Shown in pieces: positions 24,656 through 32,724 of a stretch of 32,724 nt of DNA. The notes beneath the pieces are model-generated. The model worked only from the letters and a program-made list of their open reading frames with translations. It did no database searches and was not told where the DNA came from. The stretch's first letter is position 1. Every line of letters begins with the position of its first letter. Source of the DNA: Bacillus sp. HF117_J1_D (GTDB lineage Bacteria; Bacillota; Bacilli; Bacillales; Bacillaceae_C); assembly GCA_009928435.1 (NCBI GenBank), contig JAABNQ010000043.1, forward strand, positions 1 through 32,724, written 5' to 3'. A program made the translations under genes and the position numbers.

Positions 24656-25240
24656 CTATTCAGTAGGGACAAGCATCTTCATGGATATCCGATCTTGTGC
24701 AAGGTCAAATTCCTGCACCCTTACCTGAATTCCATTGTTAAGTCTCATTTCCTGCAATGCCACATATATTTGCTGATCATTTGGCTGAATGATGACCCAC
24801 GACGGTAATTTATAGGCATCTCGGATAAACTTCATGATATAAGAGACTGGTAATTTTACATCGCCTAAATAAACATCTTTCTGTTCTAGTACCAAATCAC
24901 CATTGTCTAAAGCTTTAGGTTCAAAAGTCATCTTCAACTGCAACGCTTGTGAAAATACTGAAACCTCTCCATAAAGCTCAACCTCATCTGTCAAAAAGAC
25001 ATTATAGTGAATGGGACCATTTAACCCTTCCTCTTCTATATAATAATTAATAAGGTCGTTCAAATCCTCTTTACGGGTTTCTATAGTAAATTCAGAGTAA
25101 GTGCTTGTGTCAGTTGTATTTTGGGGAATTTCTGTTTGATCCGAAGACAAAAACAGAAATAACCCTATTCCGCAAATGAATATCAAGTTCACGGTAGCCA
25201 AGATTAAAAAGCCGATTTTCCAATAGTTTTTATCACCCAT
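24656..25240 (-). CDS. ypmS: YpmS family membrane-anchored protein (DUF2140)
   Basis: 194 residues from ATG 25240, preceded by GGGGGAAA. One N-terminal transmembrane segment (about 8-30), then an extracytoplasmic domain rich in beta strands (FTIETRKEDLNDLINYYI; YIMKFIRDAYKLPSWVII; LAQDRISMKMLVPTE). Matches the YpmS family, function unknown. It follows the lipoprotein esterase ypmR by 30 bases; the pair is likely a surface unit. Confidence 0.82.
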   Translation of the reverse strand: MGDKNYWKIGFLILATVNLIFICGIGLFLFLSSDQTEIPQNTTDTSTYSEFTIETRKEDLNDLINYYIEEEGLNGPIHYNVFLTDEVELYGEVSVFSQALQLKMTFEPKALDNGDLVLEQKDVYLGDVKLPVSYIMKFIRDAYKLPSWVIIQPNDQQIYVALQEMRLNNGIQVRVQEFDLAQDRISMKMLVPTE

Positions 25241-25270
25241 TATTTTTCCCCCGTACTGCAATCTTCCAAC

Positions 25271-26047
25271 TTAAAATCTTCTTTCGGCATTCAGGTAATC
25301 ATAAATCCGCTCTGCAATCAACTCATACCCTCGAGTGTTGGGATGAAAATAATCCGTATAAAGCAGGCTCTCCTCATTATTTTCAAATATGTCTGCGACA
25401 GGTACAAAGAGCGCATGATCATACTCTGCGATTGTTTCAGAGCTCACCTTGTTCCAGTTGTCGACAATTTGATCCATTTCTTTTATATCTGAAAACCATT
25501 TTATAAAGGGATTATAAATTCCGACGAGAATAATATCAGCATCGCTGTTATAACTCCTGATCAAAGTTAATATGTTATCAAGCCTGCCTTTATATTCATC
25601 TTCTGCCTTTATGAATTTATTCAGTTTAAGACCTAGGAGGTTTTCTCTAAAAACCTGCATGACATCATTGCCGCCAATTGTGATGATGACCAAATCCGCA
25701 TCCATGATGTCTGACATCACCTCCGGCTGCTTTAGGCGCTTCACTAATTGGTCTGTTCTATTTCCTTTTTTGCCATGATTGGCAAATTCTGCTTTGTTGA
25801 TGCCTTTCAATTCTTCAAGGTTTGCTTTTAGGAAGGGAATATATCCTCCAAGATTGTCATCAGATCCTACTCCCTGAGTCAAAGAATCCCCTACAGAAAC
25901 CACTTTAATGTCATGCGGTATGAAATCTGCGGGGGGCATCTGTTTTTCTTCTATTGCCGTTTCTTTCTTAGTCAGTTCCCTTATTTGATTTGCGCACCCG
26001 GAAAGAAATAATATGAAGCAAATTAATGCAAATACAATTTTTTTCAT
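25271..26047 (-). CDS. ypmR: YpmR-type SGNH/GDSL hydrolase lipoprotein
   Basis: 258 residues. Lipobox FLSGC (Cys18) anchors it outside the membrane. SGNH blocks: GDSLTQG with Ser55, the Gly in NHGKKGNRTDQL, Asn in TIGGNDVM, and the C-terminal DYFHPN with Asp and His. It should hydrolyse esters on lipids or cell-wall polymers; the true substrate is unknown. First gene of the ypmR-ypmS-msrA-msrB run, with TATAAT in an extended form (TGTTATAAT, minus strand, 26082-26087) about 35 bases upstream. Confidence 0.85.
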   Translation of the reverse strand: MKKIVFALICFILFLSGCANQIRELTKKETAIEEKQMPPADFIPHDIKVVSVGDSLTQGVGSDDNLGGYIPFLKANLEELKGINKAEFANHGKKGNRTDQLVKRLKQPEVMSDIMDADLVIITIGGNDVMQVFRENLLGLKLNKFIKAEDEYKGRLDNILTLIRSYNSDADIILVGIYNPFIKWFSDIKEMDQIVDNWNKVSSETIAEYDHALFVPVADIFENNEESLLYTDYFHPNTRGYELIAERIYDYLNAERRF

Positions 26048-26081
26048 TTGGCTTGCCCACTCACTTTATTTAAATGCTTTC

Positions 26082-26087
26082 ATTATA
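26082..26087 (-). promoter_or_regulatory. Extended -10 upstream of ypmR
   Basis: Minus strand TGTTATAAT with a weak -35. Start near 26075, about 28 bases before the ypmR ATG. Confidence 0.5.
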
Positions 26088-26229
26088 ACATCATATGCAG
26101 TTTAGGATTAAAAGATATATAAACCATTAAAGAAAATCAAGTCATTGCTTGAGTCTGTCACAATCTTAATCACTGTATACTACACATCCTCAGAGCTAAT
26201 ACTTTTATTTGCGGGCTAACATAAGAAAA

Positions 26230-26249
26230 AGCGAACACACTGATTCGCT
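26230..26249. terminator. Terminator of dfrA
   Basis: AGCGAA (26230-26235)/TTCGCT (26244-26249) with an 8-base loop, followed by TTTTTC on the minus strand and TTTTT on the plus strand. It starts four bases after the dfrA stop. Confidence 0.7.
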
Positions 26250-26252
26250 TTT

Positions 26253-26738
26253 TTAATCCCGTTCGTATATTTCGAACTCATAATCATATGGATTTCTTTC
26301 ATCTTTCGGGCCTTTTATGGCCGATACTAACCGCCACTTCTTCCAATCAAGGTCAGGAAAATATGTATTGCCCTCAAACGTAGCTCCAATCTTTGTAACA
26401 TACAATCGATCAGCATCTTCCAGAAAAAGCTTAAATATTTCAGAACCGCCGGTGATGAATACTTCCGATCCATTTTCCTTAATCCATTCAAGGAGGTCTT
26501 CTTTGGCATGAAAAACGAGACAGCCATCAGCCTGATAATCTTGATCTCTTGTCAAGATGATATTTGTGCGTCCAGGCAATGGCCTGCCAATAGACTCATA
26601 CGTTTTTCTTCCCATTACAATCGGATGGCCCATTGTCGTTTCTTTAAAATACTTTAAATCAGCTGGCAAGCGCCAAGGAAGGTCATTATTATTTCCGATC
26701 AGCCCATTTTCATCTTGGGCCCACAAAAAAGAAATCAT
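26253..26738 (-). CDS. dfrA: Dihydrofolate reductase
   Basis: 161 residues. NADPH-dependent reduction of dihydrofolate. Motifs: [19 protein letters not shown] (substrate pocket, with the Asp-type acid in PADL), [23 protein letters not shown] (cofactor site), and [14 protein letters not shown]. Its ATG overlaps the thyA stop (ATGA), so it is coupled to the enzyme that makes its substrate. Confidence 0.95.
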   Translation of the reverse strand: MISFLWAQDENGLIGNNNDLPWRLPADLKYFKETTMGHPIVMGRKTYESIGRPLPGRTNIILTRDQDYQADGCLVFHAKEDLLEWIKENGSEVFITGGSEIFKLFLEDADRLYVTKIGATFEGNTYFPDLDWKKWRLVSAIKGPKDERNPYDYEFEIYERD

Positions 26739-27529
26739 ACGCTCACGGCTCCTTTAATATGTGGTTGAGCATTATAATCTTCCAATGAAAAATCTTCAAA
26801 GGTGAATGCGAACAAATCCTTTATATCCGGATTGATCATCATTTTTGGAAGTGGGCCTGGCTCTCTTGTTAACTGCAGTTCCACCTGCTCGATATGGTTC
26901 TTATATATATGCGCATCACCTAATGTATGGACAAATTCTCCAGGCTCTAGACCCGTAACCTGCGCCATCATCATGGTCAATAGAGCATAGGAAGCTATGT
27001 TAAATGGCACGCCTAAAAAAATATCGGCAGAACGCTGATATAGCTGGCAGGAGAGCTTTCCATCTGAAACATAAAATTGAAATAGACAATGACAAGGTGG
27101 CAACGCCATCTTATCAAGCTCGCCCACGTTCCAGGCATTCACAATCATTCTTCGAGAGTCTGGTTTTGTCCTAAGCTGATGGAGTACATCTTTCATCTGA
27201 TCTACTGTTTCTCCGTTAGCTCCCTGCCATGAACGCCATTGCTTTCCATAAACAGGACCAAGATCACCTGCTTCATCCGCCCATTCATTCCAAATCCTGA
27301 CTCCATGATCCTGCAAATATTTCACATTGGTATCTCCAGCTAAAAACCAAAGAAGCTCATGAATAATTGATTTCACGTGAAGTTTTTTTGTGGTCAAAAG
27401 CGGAAAGCCTTCCTGTAGGTCAAATCTCATTTGATATCCGAAAGTACTGATTGTTCCAGTCCCTGTCCGGTCTTCCTTCATTGTTCCATTTTTAAGTACA
27501 TGATTGCATAATTCCAAATACTGCCTCAT
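26735..27529 (-). CDS. thyA: Thymidylate synthase ThyA
   Basis: 264 residues, the short ThyA form (B. subtilis ThyB/E. coli length). dUMP methylation with methylenetetrahydrofolate. Catalytic Cys146 in [24 protein letters not shown], folate and dUMP contacts in [18 protein letters not shown] and [10 protein letters not shown]. Coupled to dfrA. It begins 20 bases after the protease gene on the same strand; a TATAAT at that protease stop may serve as a -10. Confidence 0.96.
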   Translation of the reverse strand: MRQYLELCNHVLKNGTMKEDRTGTGTISTFGYQMRFDLQEGFPLLTTKKLHVKSIIHELLWFLAGDTNVKYLQDHGVRIWNEWADEAGDLGPVYGKQWRSWQGANGETVDQMKDVLHQLRTKPDSRRMIVNAWNVGELDKMALPPCHCLFQFYVSDGKLSCQLYQRSADIFLGVPFNIASYALLTMMMAQVTGLEPGEFVHTLGDAHIYKNHIEQVELQLTREPGPLPKMMINPDIKDLFAFTFEDFSLEDYNAQPHIKGAVSV

Positions 27530-27549
27530 AAAAAAACACCCTCGCTTTA

Positions 27550-28236
27550 TTATAAACTATTTAAGAAAGTATACATCTTCGGGGCTTTCATTTTCAATTG
27601 TTCCCGAGTCTCTTTCGAATAAAAGTAATAAGCGAAACATTCAGCAAAATACTCTTCTTTGTAATCAAGAAAATAATCCCGCTTTGGAAATAGGACTCCA
27701 GCTTCCTCCTTCCACGTTTGCGTTATGATTTTGTCAGCTTGTTCATGACTATAAGAAAATCTCTGGAGGGAATGCGCAAGCTCATGATATTCCAAATTCA
27801 CAGAGCTGTGGCCTTTTCCTTTTTCACTTGCGCCAATTTTGACAAAAACATACCGTGATCCGCCAGCCCCTGGCAAATCATCCCATAAGGTAGTTTCGGG
27901 ATAACCCCTTGGCACCTTTCCTTTTAAATTCTCTGTAAAAGGCTGATCCGTCAATTTTCCATCAAAAAGAATGATTTTAATGCCATTTTCTTTCATATTC
28001 GATAAAATAGAAGTCGGCAAGTAATCCAACCTCTTGATGATTTTAGCCGCTTCATCTTTATCAAATTCTTTTTCAGGCAGTATGACGGTATCTTTAAGCA
28101 GTTTACCTGACTGCAAAGCTAGCAAACTATAAAGCTCACTCTCGCCAAGCGGCTTCCCAATATGAATGGCTTTGGCAAAGTCGGAATTAAGAAATAAGAT
28201 AGGTATAATAAGAAGGATGAATAAAGTTTTGCGCAT
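27550..28236 (-). CDS. Secreted Pro-Pro endopeptidase-like zinc metalloprotease
   Basis: 228 residues. Sec signal peptide with AKA cleavage near residue 23, then one domain of the anthrax lethal factor/PPEP fold. Landmarks shared with Clostridioides difficile PPEP-1 as I recall it: [55 protein letters not shown] and a C-terminal TFLNSL. The zinc site is intact: His151, Glu152 (catalytic), His155, and Glu195 as third ligand, with Glu199 and Tyr188 at the positions of conserved PPEP residues. PPEPs cut between two prolines in surface adhesins. The substrate here is unknown. AGAGG ribosome site; own extended -10 (28279-28284). Confidence 0.85.
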   Translation of the reverse strand: MRKTLFILLIIPILFLNSDFAKAIHIGKPLGESELYSLLALQSGKLLKDTVILPEKEFDKDEAAKIIKRLDYLPTSILSNMKENGIKIILFDGKLTDQPFTENLKGKVPRGYPETTLWDDLPGAGGSRYVFVKIGASEKGKGHSSVNLEYHELAHSLQRFSYSHEQADKIITQTWKEEAGVLFPKRDYFLDYKEEYFAECFAYYFYSKETREQLKMKAPKMYTFLNSL

Positions 28237-28278
28237 TCTAGGCTGCCTCTTCTCTTCTTTATGTTGAGGATAGTCTAA

Positions 28279-28284
28279 ATTATA
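28279..28284 (-). promoter_or_regulatory. Extended -10 of the metalloprotease gene
   Basis: Minus strand TGGTATAAT; no good -35. Start near 28272, about 36 bases before the ATG. Between it and the plus-strand element at 28416 nothing else is recognised. Confidence 0.5.
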
Positions 28285-28415
28285 CCATACTTAACATGAG
28301 ATATAGAGAGTGCTAGAAGAATTGTTTCATTGTGTTCACTGCCTAATGAAATGCGAATAAATTGCCCTATAAGAAAGATTTTTAAGTTATGAATGGTAAA
28401 AATTTTACGTTGAGG

Positions 28416-28421
28416 TATAAT
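28416..28421 (+). promoter_or_regulatory. -10 element of the small membrane peptide gene
   Basis: TATAAT, about 34 bases before the ATG at 28455; the -35 region is weak. Confidence 0.4.
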
Positions 28422-28454
28422 ATGAGTATTGTTTTGTAGATAGGAGGGGCATAG

Positions 28455-28526
28455 ATGACTGCATTAATTTCAATTGGACTAATTGCTTTACTCGGATTTT
28501 TTGTTTATTTAACAATTGCGGATTAA
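28455..28526 (+). CDS. 23-residue single-span membrane peptide
   Basis: ATG with AGGAGGGG eight bases upstream, 23 codons, TAA. The peptide begins MTALISIGLIALLGFFVYL and ends TIAD: one transmembrane helix with a tiny acidic tail. It has its own -10 (28416-28421) and a terminator whose stem starts at its stop codon, so the whole is a self-contained transcription unit of about 130 bases. It recalls small accessory subunits (KdpF, CydS-like) but no such complex is encoded nearby, and I do not recognise it. Confidence 0.6.
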   Translation: MTALISIGLIALLGFFVYLTIAD

Positions 28527-28560
28527 GAGCTTTGGGCTACTCATGTGCCCAAGCTCTTAA
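28523..28560. terminator. Terminator shared by the small peptide and brxA
   Basis: TTAAGAGCTTTGGGC (28523-28537) pairs with GCCCAAGCTCTTAA (28547-28560), one bulged T, loop of nine bases, followed on the plus strand by TCCTTTTATTT. It lies between convergent genes and probably stops both. Confidence 0.75.
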
Positions 28561-28565
28561 TCCTT

Positions 28566-29003
28566 TTATTTACAGTTTTGTTCAAAAGCGCTTTTTAAGC
28601 TGTCTATGATATGTTCCACTTCATTCCCCTCGATATCTTCCCTTGGGATAAAATGAACAACTTCTTTTCCATTCAGGAGCGCAATTGAAGGTGACGATGG
28701 TTCATATCCTGTGAAATACTCACGCATTTTTGCGGTTGCCTCCCTTTCCTGTCCAGCAAAAACCGTTACAAGCTGATTAGGCTTTACGGAGCTTTCCTCA
28801 ATTGCCTTGATAGCCGCCGGCCTTGCAAGCCCAGCAGCACAGCCGCAAACTGAGTTAACTACAACAAGGGTGGTCCCTGTTGCATGATTCATGAACTCTT
28901 CCACTTCTTCAGGAGTTAAAAGCTCCTTGAAATTCGAACGGACAAGCACTTCTCTCATCGGCTTGACCACTTGCTTCATATATTCCTCATATGCCATTGA
29001 CAT
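28566..29003 (-). CDS. brxA: Bacilliredoxin BrxA (YphP)
   Basis: 145 residues. Thioredoxin-like fold with the Cys53-Gly-Cys55 active site in VVVNSVCGCAAGLARPAA, matching B. subtilis YphP closely (MSMAYEEYM start, MREYFTGYEPSSPSIALL, VVHFIPREDIEG). It removes bacillithiol from mixed disulphides after oxidative stress. Start supported by GGAGG seven bases upstream; 18 bases after ypgR, so cotranscribed. Its presence implies the organism makes bacillithiol. Confidence 0.94.
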   Translation of the reverse strand: MSMAYEEYMKQVVKPMREVLVRSNFKELLTPEEVEEFMNHATGTTLVVVNSVCGCAAGLARPAAIKAIEESSVKPNQLVTVFAGQEREATAKMREYFTGYEPSSPSIALLNGKEVVHFIPREDIEGNEVEHIIDSLKSAFEQNCK

Positions 29004-29021
29004 GGTGATTCCTCCATTTCA

Positions 29022-30158
29022 TTACTTCGATATTTGTTTCCTTGCTTCTGTCATTTGTTTCCAGACTGATCCTTTGGCCTCTTCCCCGCCCTCAATGCGC
29101 TCGATAGCCATTCTTACTTGCAGTTGAACTTCAAATTCCGGATCATTTTCCGCTTCTTTAAGGGCAGGCAACACTCGCTCGTCTCCCACTTCGTACAGGA
29201 ACATCGCAGCGCGCCAACGGACAATTTTACTTTTATCTTTCAATGCTTGACTCATTTCCTCCATGGCTTCGGCAAAGCCAAGATCCGAAAGACAATCACC
29301 TGCTGTTCTTCTTACTGTGACCGTCTGATCGTGCAATCCTTCATATAAAAGGGGGAGGACGCTCTTATCCTCTATCATGCCAAGATAAACAACAGCCAGT
29401 CTCCGTATAGATGATTTTTCATCATGCAGCGCTTTTTCAAGCACGGGAATATCCTCCATCACTGGTGTATCCATCTGCTCTAACAGTTGATACCTTTTCC
29501 TCCAATCAGACTCGTCAAGCATTTCTGGCGTGAGCTTGATCAATCTTCTTGTTTGAACCGTGTTTTGGCCATCAGGCCTATTGGCATCTGTAATAATCTG
29601 TTTTAATCTTTCGTCAGGATATGCAGCGCCCAATTCTTCTGTGACCTGTTGTCCAATCTCATCAAGATCACCGTATCTGACTCCCATGTCTTTCCATTTT
29701 CTCAACAGGACATAATTATCCCCTTCCGCTTGTACCGATGACATGGCATCTGCAAAACGTTTCGGCAATCCGAATCTTTTTTCTTCCGTTCCTGTTGATA
29801 GCTTAACCTGGAGCGGAATACCCTTAAACATTTGCACTTGGACCTCTACCTCACCGTAATGTTCATCTGCCTTTATTTGTCCGTCATTTGAAGTATCGGC
29901 CTCTTCTCCAAACACTTCTCTGACTTTTGGTAAAATTTCTTCCCAATGAAATTTTCCATTTCTCTCTATAGCCAAAAAATCAACGACATGATAAACGCCC
30001 TTGACTCCATCTATTTGAAGAATCTGCTTAATATACGGCGGCGCCGAATCCATATGCTCTTTTTTATAATTATTGCTGACACCCGCTTCAAGTTCTTCAT
30101 TTAAAATTACCTTCATCGTGTTTGGACTCGGTGTTGGTTCAATTGTTTTTATTTTCAT
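29022..30158 (-). CDS. ypgR: YpgR/CvfC family protein: Nfu N-terminal domain plus HEAT repeats
   Basis: 378 residues from ATG 30158 (AAAGGTGG five bases upstream; the longer frame to 30230 is unsupported). The N-terminal about 90 residues, IKTIEPTPSPNTMKVILN...GVKGVYHVVDFLAIER, form an Nfu/NifU N-terminal type domain seen in iron-sulphur scaffold proteins. The C-terminal half (about 235-370) has HEAT-like repeats (IRRLAVVYLGMIEDKSVLPLL, VRRTAGDCLSDLG, VRWRAAMFLYEVGDERVLPAL). Homologue of staphylococcal conserved virulence factor C. The biochemical role is uncertain. Followed by brxA in one unit, linking it to thiol redox. Confidence 0.88.
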   Translation of the reverse strand: MKIKTIEPTPSPNTMKVILNEELEAGVSNNYKKEHMDSAPPYIKQILQIDGVKGVYHVVDFLAIERNGKFHWEEILPKVREVFGEEADTSNDGQIKADEHYGEVEVQVQMFKGIPLQVKLSTGTEEKRFGLPKRFADAMSSVQAEGDNYVLLRKWKDMGVRYGDLDEIGQQVTEELGAAYPDERLKQIITDANRPDGQNTVQTRRLIKLTPEMLDESDWRKRYQLLEQMDTPVMEDIPVLEKALHDEKSSIRRLAVVYLGMIEDKSVLPLLYEGLHDQTVTVRRTAGDCLSDLGFAEAMEEMSQALKDKSKIVRWRAAMFLYEVGDERVLPALKEAENDPEFEVQLQVRMAIERIEGGEEAKGSVWKQMTEARKQISK

Positions 30159-30292
30159 GCAATCCACCTTTCCCGAAAGTAATCGTTTTAATGTCCACAC
30201 GCCCATTGTACCATAGCTATCACCTATCAACTAATACTGGGATTGTTCCAAGAAATCCTTCGTCTTTAGACGGTTGGAGATTTTATAAGAGA

Positions 30293-30335
30293 GTTGGAGC
30301 GCGCCATCGCCCAAAAGGGCTCGGCGCGCTCCAAC
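30293..30335. terminator. Large GC-rich hairpin between fhs and ypgR
   Basis: Perfect 13-base arms GTTGGAGCGCGCC (30293-30305) and GGCGCGCTCCAAC (30323-30335), with an inner GCCC-AAAA-GGGC stem. It is far more GC-rich than its surroundings. It probably ends fhs transcription on the minus strand, though the downstream tract (TCTCTTATAAAATCTC) is only moderately T-rich. Confidence 0.55.
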
Positions 30336-30426
30336 CAAATTATTCCAGGCGCAATTTGTTTCCAGGGTCAAATCCCGAAATTTATCTTCACCACTTACAG
30401 AAATGGGAGGTTTACGCTAAATGGAG

Positions 30427-32109
30427 TTAAAATAATCCGATAGCTCTCCCTTTTTCGTCGACATCCATATGGTTCGCAGCCGGCTCTTTTGGAAGACCTG
30501 GCATTGTCATCATTTCTCCAGTTAGCGCTACAATAAAGCCAGCTCCGAGCTTCGGCTTCAGTTCACGAACATGGATGATGAAATCCTTAGGACGCCCAAG
30601 CTTGGAAGGATCATCAGAAAGAGAGTATTGAGTCTTTGCCATACAGACAGGGAGATTTCCCCATCCAAGCTCTTCGAATTCTTTTAATTGCTTTGATGCC
30701 ACAACCGAAAACTCTACACCCTTTCCTCCATAAACTTGTTGAATGATCGTCTTGATTTTTTCTTCAAGGGAATCCGATAGATCGTATAAATAGTTAAATC
30801 GTTGCTTATCGGATTCTATTTCATGTAATACCTTTTCAGCAAGACGGATTCCGCCTGCTCCGCCTTTTTCCCAAACCTCCGTCAGAGCTACAGGAATGTC
30901 ATGTTTATCACACCATTTTTCGAGGAGTGATACCTCAGAGTCCGTATCGGCAACAAATTTATTAATCGCCACGACAAATGGTAGTCCGAATTTAGCAATT
31001 GTTTCCGTGTGCTTCTTTAAATTTTCCAGGCCTTTCTCAAGGGCCATAACATTTTCATGGCTTAGCTCGTTCTTTGGAACCCCTCCGTGCATCTTTAAGG
31101 CTCTAATGGTGGCCACAATCACAACGGCATTTGGCTGTAGTCCTGCATTTCTAGATTTGATGTGGAGGAATTTTTCCGCTCCCAGATCTGCTCCAAAACC
31201 AGCCTCGGTAACCACATAATCAGCCATTTTTGCAGCCGTTTTCGTAGCCATGATACTATTACATCCATGAGCAATATTAGCAAATGGGCCTCCATGAATG
31301 ATCGCCGGCGTATGCTCAATTGTTTGGACCAGATTCGGTTTGAGCGCGTCTTTTAATAAAAGAGCAAGAGCCCCTTGAACGTCGAGATCCTTTACAGTAA
31401 CAGGTTTCTTATCGATAGTATAAGCTATGACCATCCGGGAAAGTCTGCTTTTTAAGTCTGCTAAATCTGTAGATAGACATAAGACGGCCATAATTTCGGA
31501 AGCAACCGTTATATCAAAACCGTCCTCTCGAGGAACACCCTGAGCTGGCCCGCCAAGGCCAACAATAACTTTACGCAAAGCTCGGTCATTTAAATCAACA
31601 GCCCGTTTCCAAACAACTCTCCTCTGATCAATTCTTAGTTTGTTCCCTTGTTGGATATGATTATCGAGTAATGCAGCAAGAGCATTATTAGCAGTAGTGA
31701 TGGCATGCAAATCACCTGTAAAATGCAAGTTGATTTCTTCCATAGGCAGAACCTGCGCATGGCCGCCTCCTGTTGCCCCGCCTTTGATTCCCATAGTAGG
31801 GCCAAGAGATGGCTCACGTAGAGCAATCACCGTCTTCTTTCCAAGCTTCGATAAAGCGTCACCGAGCCCGACTGTCACCGTAGATTTACCCTCGCCTGCC
31901 GGTGTCGGGTTGATGGATGTAACGAGTATAATTTTCCCATCTTTGTTTTTTTGAAGTTCCTTCATCTTATCAAAAGAAATTTTCGCTTTGTACTTACCAT
32001 AATATTCAATGTCTTCTTCATGCAATCCTATCTTTTCTGCAACTTGCTGGATAGGCTTTAACTCGGCGTTTTGTGCAATTTCAATATCACTTGGCTGTTT
32101 TCCGCTCAC
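30427..32109 (-). CDS. fhs: Formate-tetrahydrofolate ligase
   Basis: 560 residues from the GTG at 32109. ATP-dependent formation of 10-formyltetrahydrofolate from formate, feeding one-carbon metabolism. P-loop [56 protein letters not shown] in pieces (family signature blocks), [16 protein letters not shown], and C-terminal [21 protein letters not shown]. Start choice: GGGAGG stands seven bases before the GTG but only one before the ATG at 32115. Single gene; TGGTACAAT extended -10 at 32138-32143. Confidence 0.95.
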   Translation of the reverse strand: MSGKQPSDIEIAQNAELKPIQQVAEKIGLHEEDIEYYGKYKAKISFDKMKELQKNKDGKIILVTSINPTPAGEGKSTVTVGLGDALSKLGKKTVIALREPSLGPTMGIKGGATGGGHAQVLPMEEINLHFTGDLHAITTANNALAALLDNHIQQGNKLRIDQRRVVWKRAVDLNDRALRKVIVGLGGPAQGVPREDGFDITVASEIMAVLCLSTDLADLKSRLSRMVIAYTIDKKPVTVKDLDVQGALALLLKDALKPNLVQTIEHTPAIIHGGPFANIAHGCNSIMATKTAAKMADYVVTEAGFGADLGAEKFLHIKSRNAGLQPNAVVIVATIRALKMHGGVPKNELSHENVMALEKGLENLKKHTETIAKFGLPFVVAINKFVADTDSEVSLLEKWCDKHDIPVALTEVWEKGGAGGIRLAEKVLHEIESDKQRFNYLYDLSDSLEEKIKTIIQQVYGGKGVEFSVVASKQLKEFEELGWGNLPVCMAKTQYSLSDDPSKLGRPKDFIIHVRELKPKLGAGFIVALTGEMMTMPGLPKEPAANHMDVDEKGRAIGLF

Positions 32110-32137
32110 TTGCATACCTCCCGATTTTTTTACATTA

Positions 32138-32143
32138 ATTGTA
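32138..32143 (-). promoter_or_regulatory. Extended -10 of fhs
   Basis: Minus strand TGGTACAAT, weak -35, about 28 bases before the GTG start. Confidence 0.45.
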
Positions 32144-32194
32144 CCATATAGTCCTATCTTTTCCTTTTATTGACCTAATTCATTATTATAAAAA

Positions 32195-32221
32195 AACGCC
32201 TTGAAATTATATCAAAGCGTT
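32195..32221 (-). terminator. Terminator of mntR
   Basis: AACGCCTTGA (32195-32204)/TCAAAGCGTT (32212-32221), 10 pairs including one G-U in the minus-strand RNA, followed by seven T residues. Confidence 0.8.
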
Positions 32222-32236
32222 CGTTAGAGATAACTT

Positions 32237-32671
32237 TTATTGATTCGCCGTTTCTTCCTCATTCTTTTCTTGAATGAGTTTCAAATCCGCAATTCTTTCT
32301 GTGCTTTCCTCGAAATATTGTACGAGATCACCGATTCGGTCGATGGAATTCCAACTTAAATGATGTTCAATGCCTTCTACATCATCGTAGATATTTTCTT
32401 TATCTACTCCAATGATCATTAAAAATCTTTCAAGCAAGTCATGCCGGTCAACCAGCCGTTTACCAATTTTTTTTCCCTTAGATGTTAACACAAGACCTCT
32501 GTATCGTTCATAATGAAGGTAGCTTTCCCGATCAAGTTTTTGAACCATTTTCGTAACTGAGGAGGGATGGACATCTAGAGCTTCTGCAATATCCGAAACT
32601 CTGGCATATCCTTTGTTGGTGATCAGCAAATATATCTGTTCAATATAATCCTCCATGCTTGGGGTTGGCAT
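32237..32671 (-). CDS. mntR: Manganese-responsive repressor MntR
   Basis: 144 residues, DtxR family. The N-terminal winged helix ([21 protein letters not shown]) binds DNA; the metal site residues of B. subtilis MntR are all in place: Asp8, Glu11, His77, Glu99, Glu102, His103. With Mn(II) it represses manganese uptake genes. Asp8 rather than Met (as in DtxR) supports manganese selectivity. GGAGGG ribosome site six bases upstream. Its promoter lies at or beyond the window edge. Confidence 0.95.
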   Translation of the reverse strand: MPTPSMEDYIEQIYLLITNKGYARVSDIAEALDVHPSSVTKMVQKLDRESYLHYERYRGLVLTSKGKKIGKRLVDRHDLLERFLMIIGVDKENIYDDVEGIEHHLSWNSIDRIGDLVQYFEESTERIADLKLIQEKNEEETANQ

Positions 32672-32724
32672 CTTTATCCCTCCTCTTTTCCTGTAATAGC
32701 ATTAAAAGTGTACTATAAGTAGGG

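Noticed and set aside
30358-30380. tRNA T-arm-like segment (GGGTCAAATCCC)
   Set aside because: The loop is one base short, and no acceptor, D or anticodon stem can be built around it.

Overview
This window is chromosomal DNA from a low-GC, Gram-positive, spore-forming member of the Bacillaceae. Shine-Dalgarno sites are strong (AGGAGG type), GTG and TTG starts occur, and promoters and terminators look Bacillus-like. Several genes have close Bacillus subtilis counterparts (deoD, mntR, brxA/yphP, ypgR, ypmR, ypmS, yozD, yozE, thyA, dfrA, yjcZ family). No rRNA, tRNA, insertion sequence, prophage or CRISPR array is visible.

Layout. Positions 1-3400 hold an ECF sigma factor with an overlapping membrane-bound partner (putative anti-sigma), then a lipoprotein made of two DUF4822-like repeats. 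Positions 3400-5600 hold a candidate small RNA, deoD and a FabK/nitronate-monooxygenase-type flavoenzyme. Positions 5638-22623 form a phenylacetate (paa) catabolic island. On the minus strand it reads paaK, a thioredoxin-reductase-like ferredoxin-NADP reductase, ferredoxin, paaA, paaB, paaC, paaD, paaH, thiolase, paaX. paaY is convergent with paaX. Divergent from paaK is a five-gene branched-chain-amino-acid-type (HAAT) ABC transporter operon. It is followed by two overlapping hot-dog thioesterases (paaI-like) and a divergent amidase. Positions 22763-32724 are Bacillus core genome: yozD, yozE, yjcZ family, msrB, msrA, ypmS, ypmR, dfrA, thyA, a secreted Pro-Pro endopeptidase-like metalloprotease, a 23-residue membrane peptide, brxA, ypgR, fhs, mntR.

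How the genes fit together. PaaK activates phenylacetate to phenylacetyl-CoA. PaaABCD forms and matures the ring 1,2-epoxidase. The usual reductase PaaE is absent; the ferredoxin plus ferredoxin-NADP reductase sitting between paaK and paaA probably supply its electrons. PaaH and the thiolase finish beta-oxidation. PaaI, a second hot-dog protein and PaaY probably rescue trapped CoA, and PaaX represses. paaF, paaG and paaZ are not in the window and must lie elsewhere if the pathway is complete. The ABC importer probably takes up phenylacetate or a related aromatic acid.

The most striking unlabelled signal is regulatory. The paaA and paaK promoters both carry a split inverted repeat of the form ATRTAACAWW-N21-WWTGTTATAT, with identical 21-base spacing, overlapping or just downstream of good sigma-A promoters. 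It is probably the operator of PaaX in this lineage. A strong intrinsic terminator between paaD and paaH, a structured FNR-ferredoxin intercistron, and a terminator built into the overlapping 3' ends of livF and paaI suggest further control of gene dosage. All functional calls are from reading the sequence; no database search was run.
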